A model generated the notes under the pieces. That model was not told where the DNA came from. It searched no databases and saw only the letters and a program-made list of their open reading frames with translations. Positions 35,396 to 45,502 of a stretch of 64,000 bases of DNA are shown here, one piece after another. Source of the stretch: CAYFLR01 sp964343805. Its GTDB lineage: Bacteria; Bdellovibrionota_B; Oligoflexia; CAYFLR01. The stretch spans positions 37,191-101,190 of the forward strand of contig CAYFLR010000015.1 of NCBI GenBank assembly GCA_964343805.1, read 5' to 3'. The position numbers and the translations under genes were made by a program. Position 1 is the stretch's first letter. Each line of letters starts with the position of its first letter.

Positions 35396-35425
35396 ATTAT
35401 ACTAGATTATATCTTGAAAAGACAA
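35396..35425 (-). promoter_or_regulatory. Sigma-70-type promoter for rho, with ~200-nt leader
   Basis: On the minus strand TTGTCT (35420-35425) and TATAAT (35396-35401) are separated by 18 bp. The rho start is at 35190. The remaining part of the 392-bp divergent region (35191-35582) is AT-rich and shows no other gene; the ligA promoter must lie in its right part, but I see no clear match. Confidence 0.55.
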
Positions 35426-35582
35426 ATCGGTAACATTGGAGAGTATATAGCTTCTTTTCCTACACTTGTCAATCCACAAAGTAATTTTTCCTTTTGATGT
35501 TTAATTGATTATAAGCTATGGAATATCCATCGTTAATCTAGAACCAGAATTTTAACCTGTAAGAAGGAAATAAAACGAAGTT

Positions 35583-37595
35583 ATGACAACAACAGCAGAA
35601 CGTCAGGCAAAAGAGCGAATTAAAGAACTAAATGCTCAGCTTAAATTCCATAGTTTTCAATATTACACCAAAGATAACCCCCTGATTTCAGATGCAGAAT
35701 ACGATGCCCTGTTCCAAGAATTGCAAGCTCTGGAAGAACAATTTCCCAAACTTCAGTCTTCCTCCTCAGCAACAATGCAGGTGGGAATAAAACCTTCAGA
35801 ACAATTCACCAAAGTAAAACACCCCCTCCCTATGCTGAGTTTGGGAAATGCATTTAACGATAAAGACCTAGAACAGTTTAACACCAGAGTACTAAAGAAA
35901 GTAATAAGCTCAAACCTGTCTTACTGTGCAGAGGTCAAACTGGATGGTTTAGCGATTGAACTCATCTATCAAAAAGGACAGCTGATTTTGGCCTCCACCC
36001 GAGGGGATGGAGAAATTGGTGAAAATATCACTGAAAATGCTAAAACCATCTCAAATATCCCCACCCAATTGAATTCCATACCAGATCATGAAATTCCACT
36101 CATCATTCGAGGAGAAGTGGTCATCAAGCATGAAGATTTTCATAGATTGAATCAAGAGAGACTCGCCACAGGAGAGCCCCCCTTTGCCAATCCTCGTAAT
36201 GCCGCGGCTGGTTCTCTAAGGCAGCTTGATTCAAAAATAACAGCCTCACGTCCCCTCAGTTTTTTTGCATACCAACTGGCTAACGCCACAGACTTCCAAC
36301 AAAAGTCTCATTTTGAATCACTCCAATTTATTGAAGCGCTTGGAATTGAAGTAAACCCCTATAAAGCTCTCTTTTCGAACTGGCTGGAAGTTAAAGACTA
36401 CTACGATTTTTCAATTCAGAAGAGAGACCAACTCCCCTTTGATATTGACGGTTTAGTAGTCAAAGTTGACAGACTCTCCCAGCAGGTTGAATTAGGAAGT
36501 GTTTCCAGACATCCACGCTGGGCCATTGCTTATAAGTTCCCTGCTAATCAAGCCAGGACCACCATTGAAGATATTTTTGTTCAGGTGGGACGGACAGGGG
36601 CCATCACCCCAGTTGCACAACTAACTCCGGTGGAAGTAGGAGGTGCTATTGTTTCTAGAGCCACCCTGCATAACAAAGATGAAATCCAACGAAAAGATAT
36701 TCGTATTGGTGATTCAGTATTTATCCAACGAGCAGGCGATGTAATCCCTGAAGTGGTCAAGGTTGTTGTGGAAAATCGCCCAGAAGAGAGCCAGCCCTAT
36801 ACTTTTCCCCAAACCTGCCCAGATTGTGAATCCCCTCTTATAGAAGACCCGGATGAGGCCATTATTCGCTGTAATAATGAATATTGTAAGAGCCAAATGT
36901 ATGAAAGACTCAAACACTTTGTATCCAAAGGAGCGATGGATATAGATGGAATGGGACAACAGATCGTCCTCCAATTGTTTGAAGCCAATTTAATTACCCA
37001 TTTTTCAGATATATTCAAACTCCAGTACCATCAGCTTATCTCTCTGGAGAGAATGGGAGAAAAGTCCGTAAACAATCTCCTAACCTCGATTGAAGAGTGT
37101 AAAAATCGCCCCTATCACCGGGTCCTTTTCGCCCTAGGAATTCGTCATATAGGAGAGCACGTGGCTAGGATATTAGCTGAGAACTATAGCATAGATGAGC
37201 TCAAAACACTCAAAGAGAGTGAACTTTTAGAAGTCCCTGAGGTGGGACCAAAAGTAGCGGAAAGCCTCATAAACTATCTAAGGCAGGAATCGAGTATCCA
37301 AGAAATTGACCGGCTCAAAGGGATCGGATTAAAATTCCAAGTGGAGCAGAAAAAAGAAGTCGCACTCACCCTCCAAGGTAAAACATTCGTAATTACTGGT
37401 TCTTTCCCAGGTTACGAGCGCAAACAACTGGGAGGAATGATCCTGGAAAAAGGGGGAAGAGTCACTTCAGCCATCAGTTCAAAAACATCCTATCTGCTCG
37501 CTGGAGACAAAGCCGGCTCCAAACTCGCCAAAGCTCAAAAATTGGAAATCCCCGTCATCGATTTGAATTCTTTCTTGCAAATGATCGAAGCCTAA
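35583..37595 (+). CDS. ligA: NAD-dependent DNA ligase
   Basis: Seals nicks in replication and repair. 670 residues in the usual order: domain Ia, adenylation domain with Lys119 in EVKLDGLAIEL, OB fold (DIFVQVGRTGAITPVAQL), zinc finger with CPDC and CNNEYC, helix-hairpin-helix repeats, and a C-terminal BRCT domain (GKTFVITGSFPGYERK). Nothing is missing. It is transcribed divergently from rho. Confidence 0.97.
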   Translation: MTTTAERQAKERIKELNAQLKFHSFQYYTKDNPLISDAEYDALFQELQALEEQFPKLQSSSSATMQVGIKPSEQFTKVKHPLPMLSLGNAFNDKDLEQFNTRVLKKVISSNLSYCAEVKLDGLAIELIYQKGQLILASTRGDGEIGENITENAKTISNIPTQLNSIPDHEIPLIIRGEVVIKHEDFHRLNQERLATGEPPFANPRNAAAGSLRQLDSKITASRPLSFFAYQLANATDFQQKSHFESLQFIEALGIEVNPYKALFSNWLEVKDYYDFSIQKRDQLPFDIDGLVVKVDRLSQQVELGSVSRHPRWAIAYKFPANQARTTIEDIFVQVGRTGAITPVAQLTPVEVGGAIVSRATLHNKDEIQRKDIRIGDSVFIQRAGDVIPEVVKVVVENRPEESQPYTFPQTCPDCESPLIEDPDEAIIRCNNEYCKSQMYERLKHFVSKGAMDIDGMGQQIVLQLFEANLITHFSDIFKLQYHQLISLERMGEKSVNNLLTSIEECKNRPYHRVLFALGIRHIGEHVARILAENYSIDELKTLKESELLEVPEVGPKVAESLINYLRQESSIQEIDRLKGIGLKFQVEQKKEVALTLQGKTFVITGSFPGYERKQLGGMILEKGGRVTSAISSKTSYLLAGDKAGSKLAKAQKLEIPVIDLNSFLQMIEA

Positions 37596-37771
37596 ATCAA
37601 AATTAAGCCAGACACTTGATTCTGTTGCTCTAGACTAAATTGCAGTAGACTTTTCATGAAAGATCCGGGTATACTTATATAATACACATAAACTGCAATA
37701 GGTTTAATTTCTACAAAAAGCACAAGCTTAACCCCTAAAGGTCTAGGTATTGTGCGTTTTTAGGAGCAAGA

Positions 37772-38206
37772 ATGAACATAATGTCCAAAATTAAAAGCTT
37801 TATCATCCTTTTTCTAGCAGTTTCCTTTATCAGTATGTTTCCTCCTAATCTTAAAGCAGAGTCCATAAACACAGAGCCTCTCTTTAAGGATATTTTTATT
37901 ACGGCTGGTTACACCGCTCTGCTTGGAGGACTACTAGGAACTTCGGCTATGTTTATTGCTACAGATGATGATGAACCGCTCACCAGCAATGTAAGATGGG
38001 TTGGACTCGGTGCTTCACTCGGCTTTTTTGGCGGAACTATCCTCGGTTCCTATTTAGCCTTTGGACCCATTTTTGTAGCAGATACTCCTCCTGCTCTTTT
38101 CAATATTGCCGACAACCAAGTAAAAATTAAGTTCCCTACAGTATCCGCCTCTTTAAGCAAAGAGAACCCCAACTACTATGCTAAACTGCTTCAAGCCTCT
38201 TTCTGA
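37772..38206 (+). CDS. Small exported membrane protein of unknown function
   Basis: 144 residues; TAGGAG lies 6 bases before the start. A signal peptide (cleavage near NLKAES) is followed by two hydrophobic, Gly-rich segments (about 47-65 and 75-97) with a charged loop DDDEP between. The Gly-rich hairpin resembles short membrane-inserted or surface-attached proteins, but no family is recognised. It lies upstream of folE with 51 bp between. Confidence 0.6.
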   Translation: MNIMSKIKSFIILFLAVSFISMFPPNLKAESINTEPLFKDIFITAGYTALLGGLLGTSAMFIATDDDEPLTSNVRWVGLGASLGFFGGTILGSYLAFGPIFVADTPPALFNIADNQVKIKFPTVSASLSKENPNYYAKLLQASF

Positions 38207-38257
38207 CCCTAATTTAACTTGCAATATGAATAGCTAACTGTTAGAGAGTTGGCTATT

Positions 38258-38803
38258 ATGAAAGAACTATTTACAGAAATAATAAAAACAATTGGTGAGG
38301 ATCCTAATCGCGAAGGATTAGTGGATACACCGGCTCGTGCCGCGAAAGCATTTCAATATTTAACCCATGGCTATCAAAAAGATGTAGACACAGTACTGAA
38401 TGGTGCCATTTTTGAGTCCAACTCCGATGAAATGATCGTGGTAAAAAACATTGAACTCTATTCCATGTGTGAACATCATCTGCTGCCATTTATTGGCAAA
38501 TGCCATGTGGGCTACATTCCTAAAGGTAAAATCTTAGGATTATCAAAAGTAGCTAGAGTAGTTGATATGTATGCTCGCAGACTTCAAATACAAGAAAACC
38601 TCACTAAGCAAATTGCCGACACCATCATTGAAACCACAGGTGCAGAAGGGGTTGGAGTGATTATTGAAGCAAAACACCTCTGTATGATGATGCGTGGAGT
38701 GGAAAAGCAGAATTCTGTCATGACCACTTCGGTGATGCTCGGGTCCTTTCGCCAAGAAAGTGAAACCCGGATGGAATTTCTTAAGTTAATCGATAGATCT
38801 TAG
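38258..38803 (+). CDS. folE: GTP cyclohydrolase I
   Basis: First step of tetrahydrofolate and pterin synthesis, GTP to dihydroneopterin triphosphate. 181 residues from ATG 38258 (a TTG three codons upstream is less likely). Zinc ligands are in MCEHHLLPF and the later HLCMMMRG; KILGLSKVARVVDMYARRLQIQENLT is the family core. It is followed after 12 bp by a pteridine-reductase-like gene, an operon that argues for a folate or pterin route. Confidence 0.96.
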   Translation: MKELFTEIIKTIGEDPNREGLVDTPARAAKAFQYLTHGYQKDVDTVLNGAIFESNSDEMIVVKNIELYSMCEHHLLPFIGKCHVGYIPKGKILGLSKVARVVDMYARRLQIQENLTKQIADTIIETTGAEGVGVIIEAKHLCMMMRGVEKQNSVMTTSVMLGSFRQESETRMEFLKLIDRS

Positions 38804-38815
38804 AGCTTCCTCGGT

Positions 38816-39550
38816 ATGGGCAAAAAAACAGCATTCATCACAGGAGGAAGTCAGCGGATTGGAGCTGACATTGCCTGCCATCTTGCAGAATCAGGTTATC
38901 ATATTGCCCTGCATTACAATAGCTCTCTGAAAGCTGCACAATTATTACAAGAGAAAATCATCCAAATAGGTGGTTCTTGTGATCTCTTTCAGGCCGACTT
39001 GAGAGAATCTGATAAGGTCCAGGAGATCATACAAAAGGTAGAATCTACCTGTCCTTCCCTCTCTCTACTAATCAATAATGCCTCTCTATTTATGAAGGAC
39101 ACCCTCCAAAACTGTGACCCTCAGATTTTCCTGAGCCATTTTCACCTCCATCTGTTTGCTCCCATAGTCCTTACCAAAGAGTTTGCAAACCGAGTTCAAA
39201 AAGGGCAAGTTATTAATATTATTGATACTAAAATCCATAAAATCAAATCCCCCTTTTTTTCTTATCTTCTTTCCAAAAAAGCCCTTGCAGAGTTCACCAA
39301 AGCCGCAGCAGAGGAACTGGCTCCCCGCATCAGGGTGAATGGGATTGCTCCTGGGTACATTTTACCTCCCAATGAATCCAATGAGACGACCTCAGAAAGA
39401 TCTCCCAAAACTCCCAGATACCTACCTCCACTCGAACTGCCAACAGATCGACTTCCCTTTATTCGAACAGGTATTGATTACTTAATTAAGAATAGTTTTG
39501 TGACTGGTGAGATTTTGAAAATCGATGGCGGTGAAGCCATCGATTATTAG
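38816..39550 (+). CDS. Short-chain dehydrogenase, pteridine reductase / FolM-like
   Basis: A 244-residue Rossmann oxidoreductase. The cofactor loop TGGSQRIG with Arg after the Gly-rich turn is characteristic of NADPH-dependent pteridine reductases and FolM. The motif NNAS and the catalytic Tyr-x-x-x-Lys in FFSYLLSKKAL are present, and the end (TGEILKIDGGEAI) is standard. Placed 12 bp after folE, it probably reduces dihydrofolate or dihydromonapterin, perhaps replacing FolA. It could instead be a fatty-acid or sugar reductase, but the context makes that less likely. Confidence 0.8.
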   Translation: MGKKTAFITGGSQRIGADIACHLAESGYHIALHYNSSLKAAQLLQEKIIQIGGSCDLFQADLRESDKVQEIIQKVESTCPSLSLLINNASLFMKDTLQNCDPQIFLSHFHLHLFAPIVLTKEFANRVQKGQVINIIDTKIHKIKSPFFSYLLSKKALAEFTKAAAEELAPRIRVNGIAPGYILPPNESNETTSERSPKTPRYLPPLELPTDRLPFIRTGIDYLIKNSFVTGEILKIDGGEAIDY

Positions 39551-39564
39551 ATCTAAAGTTGGAT

Positions 39565-41280
39565 TTATAATAAGCCTTTGGCGGTCTTAAAGAGGTCCTT
39601 ACCCCCTTTAAAAGCTTTGTAGATGTTTTTTCCTGTTTCAAATAGACCTTCGACACCCTTTTTCTTACTTTTCTTTAAGTTTTTAACAAACCCAAGCCAG
39701 TTGAGCAGTTTCTTTAACCAGCTCATGGCCTTCATGGCAGTGTCTACAGCTTTCTTCACAGCTAATGCCTTGGTTCCACCAATCCATCCAGAAACTGTTG
39801 AAACCTTGCTAAGTAATCCGGCAAGAAAACCCAGGCCAATACTTTGTACTAAGCTAAAGTGTTGGAAAGGTTGTATTAAACGAGCTCTAGCCGCAGCTCT
39901 GGCAGAGGCGGTTTGAGTTACATCTCTCATGGTTATGGCATCATACATCTTACTTTCAAGCTCTTTTGCGGCCTCAATATCACCTTGCTCAATGCTAATT
40001 CTAATCATCTCTACAAACCAATGATTTAACATCCTATCATAGAATTTAGCTAAGGCCATCTCATCACTACCTCCTAAAGAAGAGGCTTCCTTTCTTAAGG
40101 ATTCATAGATCTCTAAACATTCTGTCATGTAACAGTAATTGGCATGATTAAAAAAGAAGTCAACTGTTTCCACCACTTGGTTTTCATTAACGATCTGCTT
40201 GGCAGCACTACTAATCGCATCAGAAATAAACTGGGTCGGTGTTTCGCTCAGAGCTGCAGATTCCTCTTCTGATAAATCAGCATTGAGCTGTTCTTCAGTA
40301 AAATCATCTTCATTTAACTCTTTATCTATATCAGCCATGAGGGCACTTGCATTAGAATGAGAATAAATTTCAGATTGATCACCAGCATCTTCCAATTTTT
40401 TCTCAAACTCTAAAGTTTGTTTTGCTTTCTCTTTGGCAATGGCGTCTTTATGCTCTAATGCATTAAAATTCCCATTATCTTTGTTGTAATTCTCAACCAT
40501 TAATTTGCCGATAGCCACTGTTTCAGCTGAAAACTTTCTACTAAGCTCCTTGAATGAATTACTGGTAAAACCGTTATCAAGGAGACCTTTTAAGAAGGCA
40601 TATCGTTCGTCAGCATAGTGCTGAGCAACTTTATCAATTCTTTCATCTACGATTCCTTCTTTTTTACCTTCGCTTTCAAGGATTTTAGTATCCACAATAC
40701 CAGTGAAAATATCGCCTCCATCAAGAATGATATTTTCAGGAATTTTATCAAATTTGGCATCACCACCGATCTTGGCAATGAGTTTTTCCATAGCTAAGGT
40801 ATAGATTTTGGCCTGTAATGTAGTTAAAGGAGTTGCTTTCGATACATTCATAGGAGATTTAATCCCAGTGGAGGGAATCAATACCTGGGCAATAATCTCT
40901 CCCCCATTAGAAAGATAGCTCAATACTGTCCATTGCTTGTGAGGTATTTTTTCCAAAGTACACTTTCCAGCCTCTACCGCTTGCTCATCGATTGGCTGTA
41001 ACTGCCCATCAGCAACTTGTATTTGTCCTAAAGAACAGAAGGACACCTCGTCGATTCTTTCTTCTATCTGACCGATGATAGTAGATGTAGAAACCTTCTG
41101 CTTTTTAGAGAGTTGCATTTGATTAGGGTTTCTCACTTCTGGCTGATTCACACTATCAAAGCTCTTCTGCTTTCTGACACTCTTGATTCTTGAGCTTTGA
41201 GAGCTGCCACAATTTTGATAACTTATTACAATCCCTGAAAGAAATATGGTTAAGATTGTAAAAATAACTTGTTTAATCAT
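39565..41280 (-). CDS. Lipoprotein-like exported protein of unknown function
   Basis: The start at 41280 is chosen because GGGAGGG lies upstream; a start at 41337 would spoil the signal peptide. The signal peptide ends at SYQNCGSSQ, with Cys in an imperfect lipobox (Q-N at -2, -1). The mature part (about 550 residues) has an N-terminal beta-rich part to about residue 150, a long charged helical middle, and a C-terminal basic helical tail (KSKKKGVEG, then AFKGGKDLFKTAKGLL). The tail may bind membrane or polyanion. No family is recognised. It is convergent with the folE operon. Confidence 0.6.
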   Translation of the reverse strand: MIKQVIFTILTIFLSGIVISYQNCGSSQSSRIKSVRKQKSFDSVNQPEVRNPNQMQLSKKQKVSTSTIIGQIEERIDEVSFCSLGQIQVADGQLQPIDEQAVEAGKCTLEKIPHKQWTVLSYLSNGGEIIAQVLIPSTGIKSPMNVSKATPLTTLQAKIYTLAMEKLIAKIGGDAKFDKIPENIILDGGDIFTGIVDTKILESEGKKEGIVDERIDKVAQHYADERYAFLKGLLDNGFTSNSFKELSRKFSAETVAIGKLMVENYNKDNGNFNALEHKDAIAKEKAKQTLEFEKKLEDAGDQSEIYSHSNASALMADIDKELNEDDFTEEQLNADLSEEESAALSETPTQFISDAISSAAKQIVNENQVVETVDFFFNHANYCYMTECLEIYESLRKEASSLGGSDEMALAKFYDRMLNHWFVEMIRISIEQGDIEAAKELESKMYDAITMRDVTQTASARAAARARLIQPFQHFSLVQSIGLGFLAGLLSKVSTVSGWIGGTKALAVKKAVDTAMKAMSWLKKLLNWLGFVKNLKKSKKKGVEGLFETGKNIYKAFKGGKDLFKTAKGLL

Positions 41281-41402
41281 ATGTAGACCCTCCCAGGTGT
41301 TATGCCGGTCTAAAAAGTATACTTTGCTTTTCGACATAAAAGAGAGATAGCTTTAAGATATCAACTTTGAATAGTAGTTTTAATAAGTTACGGATTATAA
41401 CT

Positions 41403-43688
41403 TTACAGCTTCCACCGATTTGCCAGATCTTGAAGGGAGGCTCCCTTGGATTCTTTTTTAGGAGTGGGAGTAGAGGGCATTTTCCTTGGTGAATGGGTCT
41501 TATTTTTTTGTGGTTTAGAGGTGCTTAGGTCATCCCCTTTCCTCATAGTTAAGGCAATCCTTTTTAACTCTAGATCCACATCCACCACACCAACGGATAC
41601 CCTTTGCCCTACTTTTACAATCTTGTTGGGATCATTCACAAACCGATCCGCTAATTTAGAAATATGGACTAAACCATCTTGATGAACACCAATATCCACA
41701 AAAGCCCCAAAATGAGTCACGTTGGTTACTACTCCATTGAGCCACATTCCTGGCTGTAAATCTTTAATTTCTAAAACATCCTCTCGAAAACTCACATTTT
41801 CAAAGGCAGCCCTGGGGTCACGCCCCGGCTTCTTTAGCTCATCAAGAATATCCTTTAAGGTATCTAAACCTCGCTCTTCATCTACAAACTTATTACCATC
41901 AATCTTATTAAGAATCCCTTGATTTCCACACAATTCAGCTAATGCCACTTCATAAAACTTTGCTATTTTAGCTACAATGTCATAGCTTTCAGGGTGAACA
42001 GCTGTATTATCAAGAGGATTATCACCACCATGAATTCTAAGAAATCCAGCTGCTTGTTCAAATACTTTAGGACCAATACCTGTGACTTTGAGGATCGTTT
42101 TCCGCTCCTTAAAAGCCCCCTGTTCATCACGGAACTTAATTATATTACCAGCAATTCGAGGACTCACCCCAGAAACATAAGCAAGAAGCTCCTTAGAAGC
42201 ACTATTAATATCCACTCCAACATAGTTCACGCAGGATTCAACCACTTCATCTAACTTCTTTTTAAGAAGGTTTTGATCCACATCATGTTGATATTGCCCA
42301 ACTCCAATCGATTTCGAATCAATCTTCACTAATTCAGCCAACGGATCAATCAACCGACGGCCAATGGAAATAGCCCCCCTAATAGTTACATCTAAATCTG
42401 GAAATTCCTTCTTAGCACCGGGACTAGCACTGTATACAGAAGCCCCTGCCTCACTGACCATGACCACTTGAGTACTTTTTTCAAAAGAACTTCCTTTTAA
42501 GGTATTACGCACAAAGGAAAAGGTTTCACGGGAAGCCGTCCCATTACCAATCGCCACAAATTGAGGATTATATTGCTTCATAAGCTCCAGAATAACCGCT
42601 GCGGACTTTTCCACCTGCTTCTGAGGTTCATTAGGGTAAATAGTGGCATGTTGCAAATATTTGCCAGTGTTATCTAAACAGACAGCTTTACAACCCGATC
42701 TAAAACCTGGATCGATTGCCATCACAGGGACTCGACCCGCAGGTGCAGCCAACATTAGTTCTTTTAGATTTTTTTCAAATATTAATATGGCATCTAAGTC
42801 GGCTTCTTTTTTCTTTTGAGATCTTAACTCGGCTGCTATGGACATTTTTAATAAGCGAGAATAACCATCCGCTATAGATTTAAATAGAAAGGAATGAACC
42901 TCTCCTTCGTAATCTGCGAGAGCTTTCAAAGCAATCTCTTTGATATTATTTTCATCATCTGTAGAGAGGTGATAGGTAATTATGCCCTCTTTTTCCCCTC
43001 GGCGAATAGCTAATAAGTTATGAGAGGGAATGCTCTGTAGAGGAGTTTGATAATCATAATACATCTCAAACTTGGTTTTCTGGTTAGCATAATCTTTCTT
43101 TACTTTTGAATTAATAGATCCTGCATTTAAAAATTCTTCTCGCACGAAAGCACGAAAGTTGGAATCTTCAGCAATCTGTTCGGCAAATATGTCTGATGCC
43201 CCCTTTAAAGCCTCCTCTTGAGTTTTTACCCCATTTTCCTCATCAATGTATTTAGCAGCTTCTGCTTCTAAACTAAATGCAAGATCACCACCTTTTTTCT
43301 GATTAAGAATCGTCTCAATAAGAGGCTCAAGTCCCTTCTCTTTAGCAATAGCCGCCTTTGTCTTTCTTTTGGGTTTATAAGGAAGATAGAGATCTTCTAA
43401 GACAGTCTTTTCCATGCAAGTGAGGATCTTCTCTTTAAGCTGGGGAGTAAGCTTGCCCTGCTCTTCGATGGTTTTAAGTATGGTCTGCTTTCTGAGCTCC
43501 AAATCTTTCAGATACTCTAGTCTATCCTTGATCGCTCTCAACTGCTCTTCATCGAGACCATCGGTGACCTCTTTTCGATACCTGGCAATAAAGGGAATGG
43601 TGGCCCCCTCTTCCATTAGCTTTACCGTTTGCTCAGCAGCTCTGCTTGATAGTTTAAATTCAGTTTCTATGCGATTTATCATATCCAT
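41403..43688 (-). CDS. tex: Tex family RNA-binding transcription accessory protein
   Basis: 761 residues with the full Tex layout: N-terminal helices (TIPFIARYRKE), a YqgF-like RNase H fold (PVMAIDPGFRSGCK), helix-hairpin-helix units (VGVDINSASKELL, VTGIGPKVFEQAAGF) and a C-terminal S1 domain (GMWLNGVVTNVTHFGAFVDIG). It ends with a basic, Pro/Ser-rich tail of about 40 residues. Tex binds nucleic acid and associates with transcription; in several pathogens it affects toxin or stress gene expression. It is transcribed alone. Confidence 0.95.
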   Translation of the reverse strand: MDMINRIETEFKLSSRAAEQTVKLMEEGATIPFIARYRKEVTDGLDEEQLRAIKDRLEYLKDLELRKQTILKTIEEQGKLTPQLKEKILTCMEKTVLEDLYLPYKPKRKTKAAIAKEKGLEPLIETILNQKKGGDLAFSLEAEAAKYIDEENGVKTQEEALKGASDIFAEQIAEDSNFRAFVREEFLNAGSINSKVKKDYANQKTKFEMYYDYQTPLQSIPSHNLLAIRRGEKEGIITYHLSTDDENNIKEIALKALADYEGEVHSFLFKSIADGYSRLLKMSIAAELRSQKKKEADLDAILIFEKNLKELMLAAPAGRVPVMAIDPGFRSGCKAVCLDNTGKYLQHATIYPNEPQKQVEKSAAVILELMKQYNPQFVAIGNGTASRETFSFVRNTLKGSSFEKSTQVVMVSEAGASVYSASPGAKKEFPDLDVTIRGAISIGRRLIDPLAELVKIDSKSIGVGQYQHDVDQNLLKKKLDEVVESCVNYVGVDINSASKELLAYVSGVSPRIAGNIIKFRDEQGAFKERKTILKVTGIGPKVFEQAAGFLRIHGGDNPLDNTAVHPESYDIVAKIAKFYEVALAELCGNQGILNKIDGNKFVDEERGLDTLKDILDELKKPGRDPRAAFENVSFREDVLEIKDLQPGMWLNGVVTNVTHFGAFVDIGVHQDGLVHISKLADRFVNDPNKIVKVGQRVSVGVVDVDLELKRIALTMRKGDDLSTSKPQKNKTHSPRKMPSTPTPKKESKGASLQDLANRWKL

Positions 43689-43775
43689 AACAGTCTTCCT
43701 TCGATCCGCATTTGATTTGAAAAAAATCAGTATACAAGGACTTTGGTTAAAAAAACAAGAAAAAGTAGCTCGCTA

Positions 43776-45398
43776 TTAACTCACAAAGGGGAGAGATGGA
43801 ATCCACCCTTTTCGAATAAAGGTCCGTAAAGTAAAGTAAACAAAACTAAAAAGCCCCATTAACCAAACAAATAAATTGCCATATTCCCGATAAAAGCTAT
43901 AAGTAGGGGCCAATTTAACAGGAGAGTAAAGCCGGTCTTTCACAAAAAGTTCAGCCCTTTTTGTTTTATAATTTCCCATAGCATCCATCACAATAGAGTA
44001 ACCGGAGTTTGCCACCAGAGCAGTAGGAGTGCGATTTTCCATTCCCCTAAATCTGAGCAGCTGGAGCACTGAACCAGGTGCACCGCCTCGACCAAACCAA
44101 GCAAAATTAGCCTGATTTATCACTATTTCTCCACCTGCCCGAACCAAATTTCTTACAATCTGAGGATCTAAGACATCAAAGCAAATGGTGGCAATAATTT
44201 TTTTATCTTTGCCTACAGGCAGAGTGATATATTCGGTTCCCACATCGAATTGAGAAATATTATCTACAAAGGACTCTAAAAACTCTCGAAAGGCAGGAAA
44301 CTTATCAGCAAAGGGAATAGTTTCGCCAAAGGGAATCAGGAACATTTTATGATACCGTCCTGATACCTCCCCACTAGGTCCTATCAGATAAGAGCTGCTA
44401 AAAACCTTCCTTCTAGGGTTTGCTGTTATTTTCCTAGAGGCTCGAGGGTTTTCAATGGTTAAAGTAGTTAATAAAACACTGGCCTTAGTGGCACGAGCCA
44501 GACGAGACACAATGTTTCTGACGTCTACAGCCCAATCATAAACAAAACCAAAGGTGGATTCAGGCCATAGTAATAATTCTGTTTCAGGATGATCTTTCTC
44601 AATGGCGAGAGATTGCTGCACTACTCGATCTAAATTCTCAAATTTTTCTTTTTGAGTCATAGCTCGGTTAGAAGACAAACGCTCCAAAGAGAAATTGGGT
44701 TGCACTAAACCAAGGTGAAGAGTTTTTTCAGATTCGGAAAATTTTTTTTCCAACTGATAGTAACGAATGACTCCGTATATGTGTACAACAACGATTGCTC
44801 CCACGGAAGCCCATAAAGCCACTTTTGAATAAGGAATGGATCCTTTCCACTTTTGAAGAACTAAAAAAGCAACTACAAAGTTCCCTAAAAATATAAAAAA
44901 TCCTAGGCCAAATGAACCAAAAATATCCACCGCTTGAATAAAGAAAATATTTTTAAAAGCCAGATTGCCAAAGGTCCAGAGAAAAAGATTCGGGGTTAAA
45001 AACTCTAAAAAAGTCATACCTGCACAGATTATCCACCACCTTTTAAAAACAAGCTCTTTCGGGGTTAAGAGAAGTGGAAGCATAATAAAGGGGATGTAGA
45101 GCCCAGTAATGAGAGAATAGATCACATACCCAATAACACTCAGCCAGAGGGGTATATGCCCATAAACCACTGCCGAATGGATCACCCATGGAAATGCCAG
45201 CAGATTGGAAACGAAACCGGTAATAAGTAAAAATAACAGTCGTTTTTTAAGACTGACCTCTGTATAATAGGAGATAAGGGTAGGGGCTAAACCAAAGAAT
45301 ACAAACCAAGAGAGATTATACTCAGGAAAACAGAGTCCGATAAGGATTCCGCCTAGAGTTGCAAGTATTACATTGGTTTTGAAATTGCTTTTTAACAT
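43776..45398 (-). CDS. lnt: Apolipoprotein N-acyltransferase
   Basis: Adds the third acyl chain to lipoproteins in the inner membrane. 540 residues: about six to seven membrane segments in the first 215 residues, then a nitrilase-fold periplasmic domain. The triad is Glu in LLWPESTFGF, Lys in YHKMFLIPFGE and Cys in ATICFDVLDP. A last membrane helix closes the protein. It fits the many lipobox proteins in this window. The Tex gene lies 87 bp downstream. Confidence 0.93.
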   Translation of the reverse strand: MLKSNFKTNVILATLGGILIGLCFPEYNLSWFVFFGLAPTLISYYTEVSLKKRLLFLLITGFVSNLLAFPWVIHSAVVYGHIPLWLSVIGYVIYSLITGLYIPFIMLPLLLTPKELVFKRWWIICAGMTFLEFLTPNLFLWTFGNLAFKNIFFIQAVDIFGSFGLGFFIFLGNFVVAFLVLQKWKGSIPYSKVALWASVGAIVVVHIYGVIRYYQLEKKFSESEKTLHLGLVQPNFSLERLSSNRAMTQKEKFENLDRVVQQSLAIEKDHPETELLLWPESTFGFVYDWAVDVRNIVSRLARATKASVLLTTLTIENPRASRKITANPRRKVFSSSYLIGPSGEVSGRYHKMFLIPFGETIPFADKFPAFREFLESFVDNISQFDVGTEYITLPVGKDKKIIATICFDVLDPQIVRNLVRAGGEIVINQANFAWFGRGGAPGSVLQLLRFRGMENRTPTALVANSGYSIVMDAMGNYKTKRAELFVKDRLYSPVKLAPTYSFYREYGNLFVWLMGLFSFVYFTLRTFIRKGWIPSLPFVS

Positions 45399-45502
45399 GG
45401 TAGACCTAAACTTTTTATTTGTGAAATAAGTTTTTAAGGGTTAATTATATATCCAGTTGTGGGATATAAGTCATCAATTAATCAAACCTTTCGAGGTTTC
45501 TT

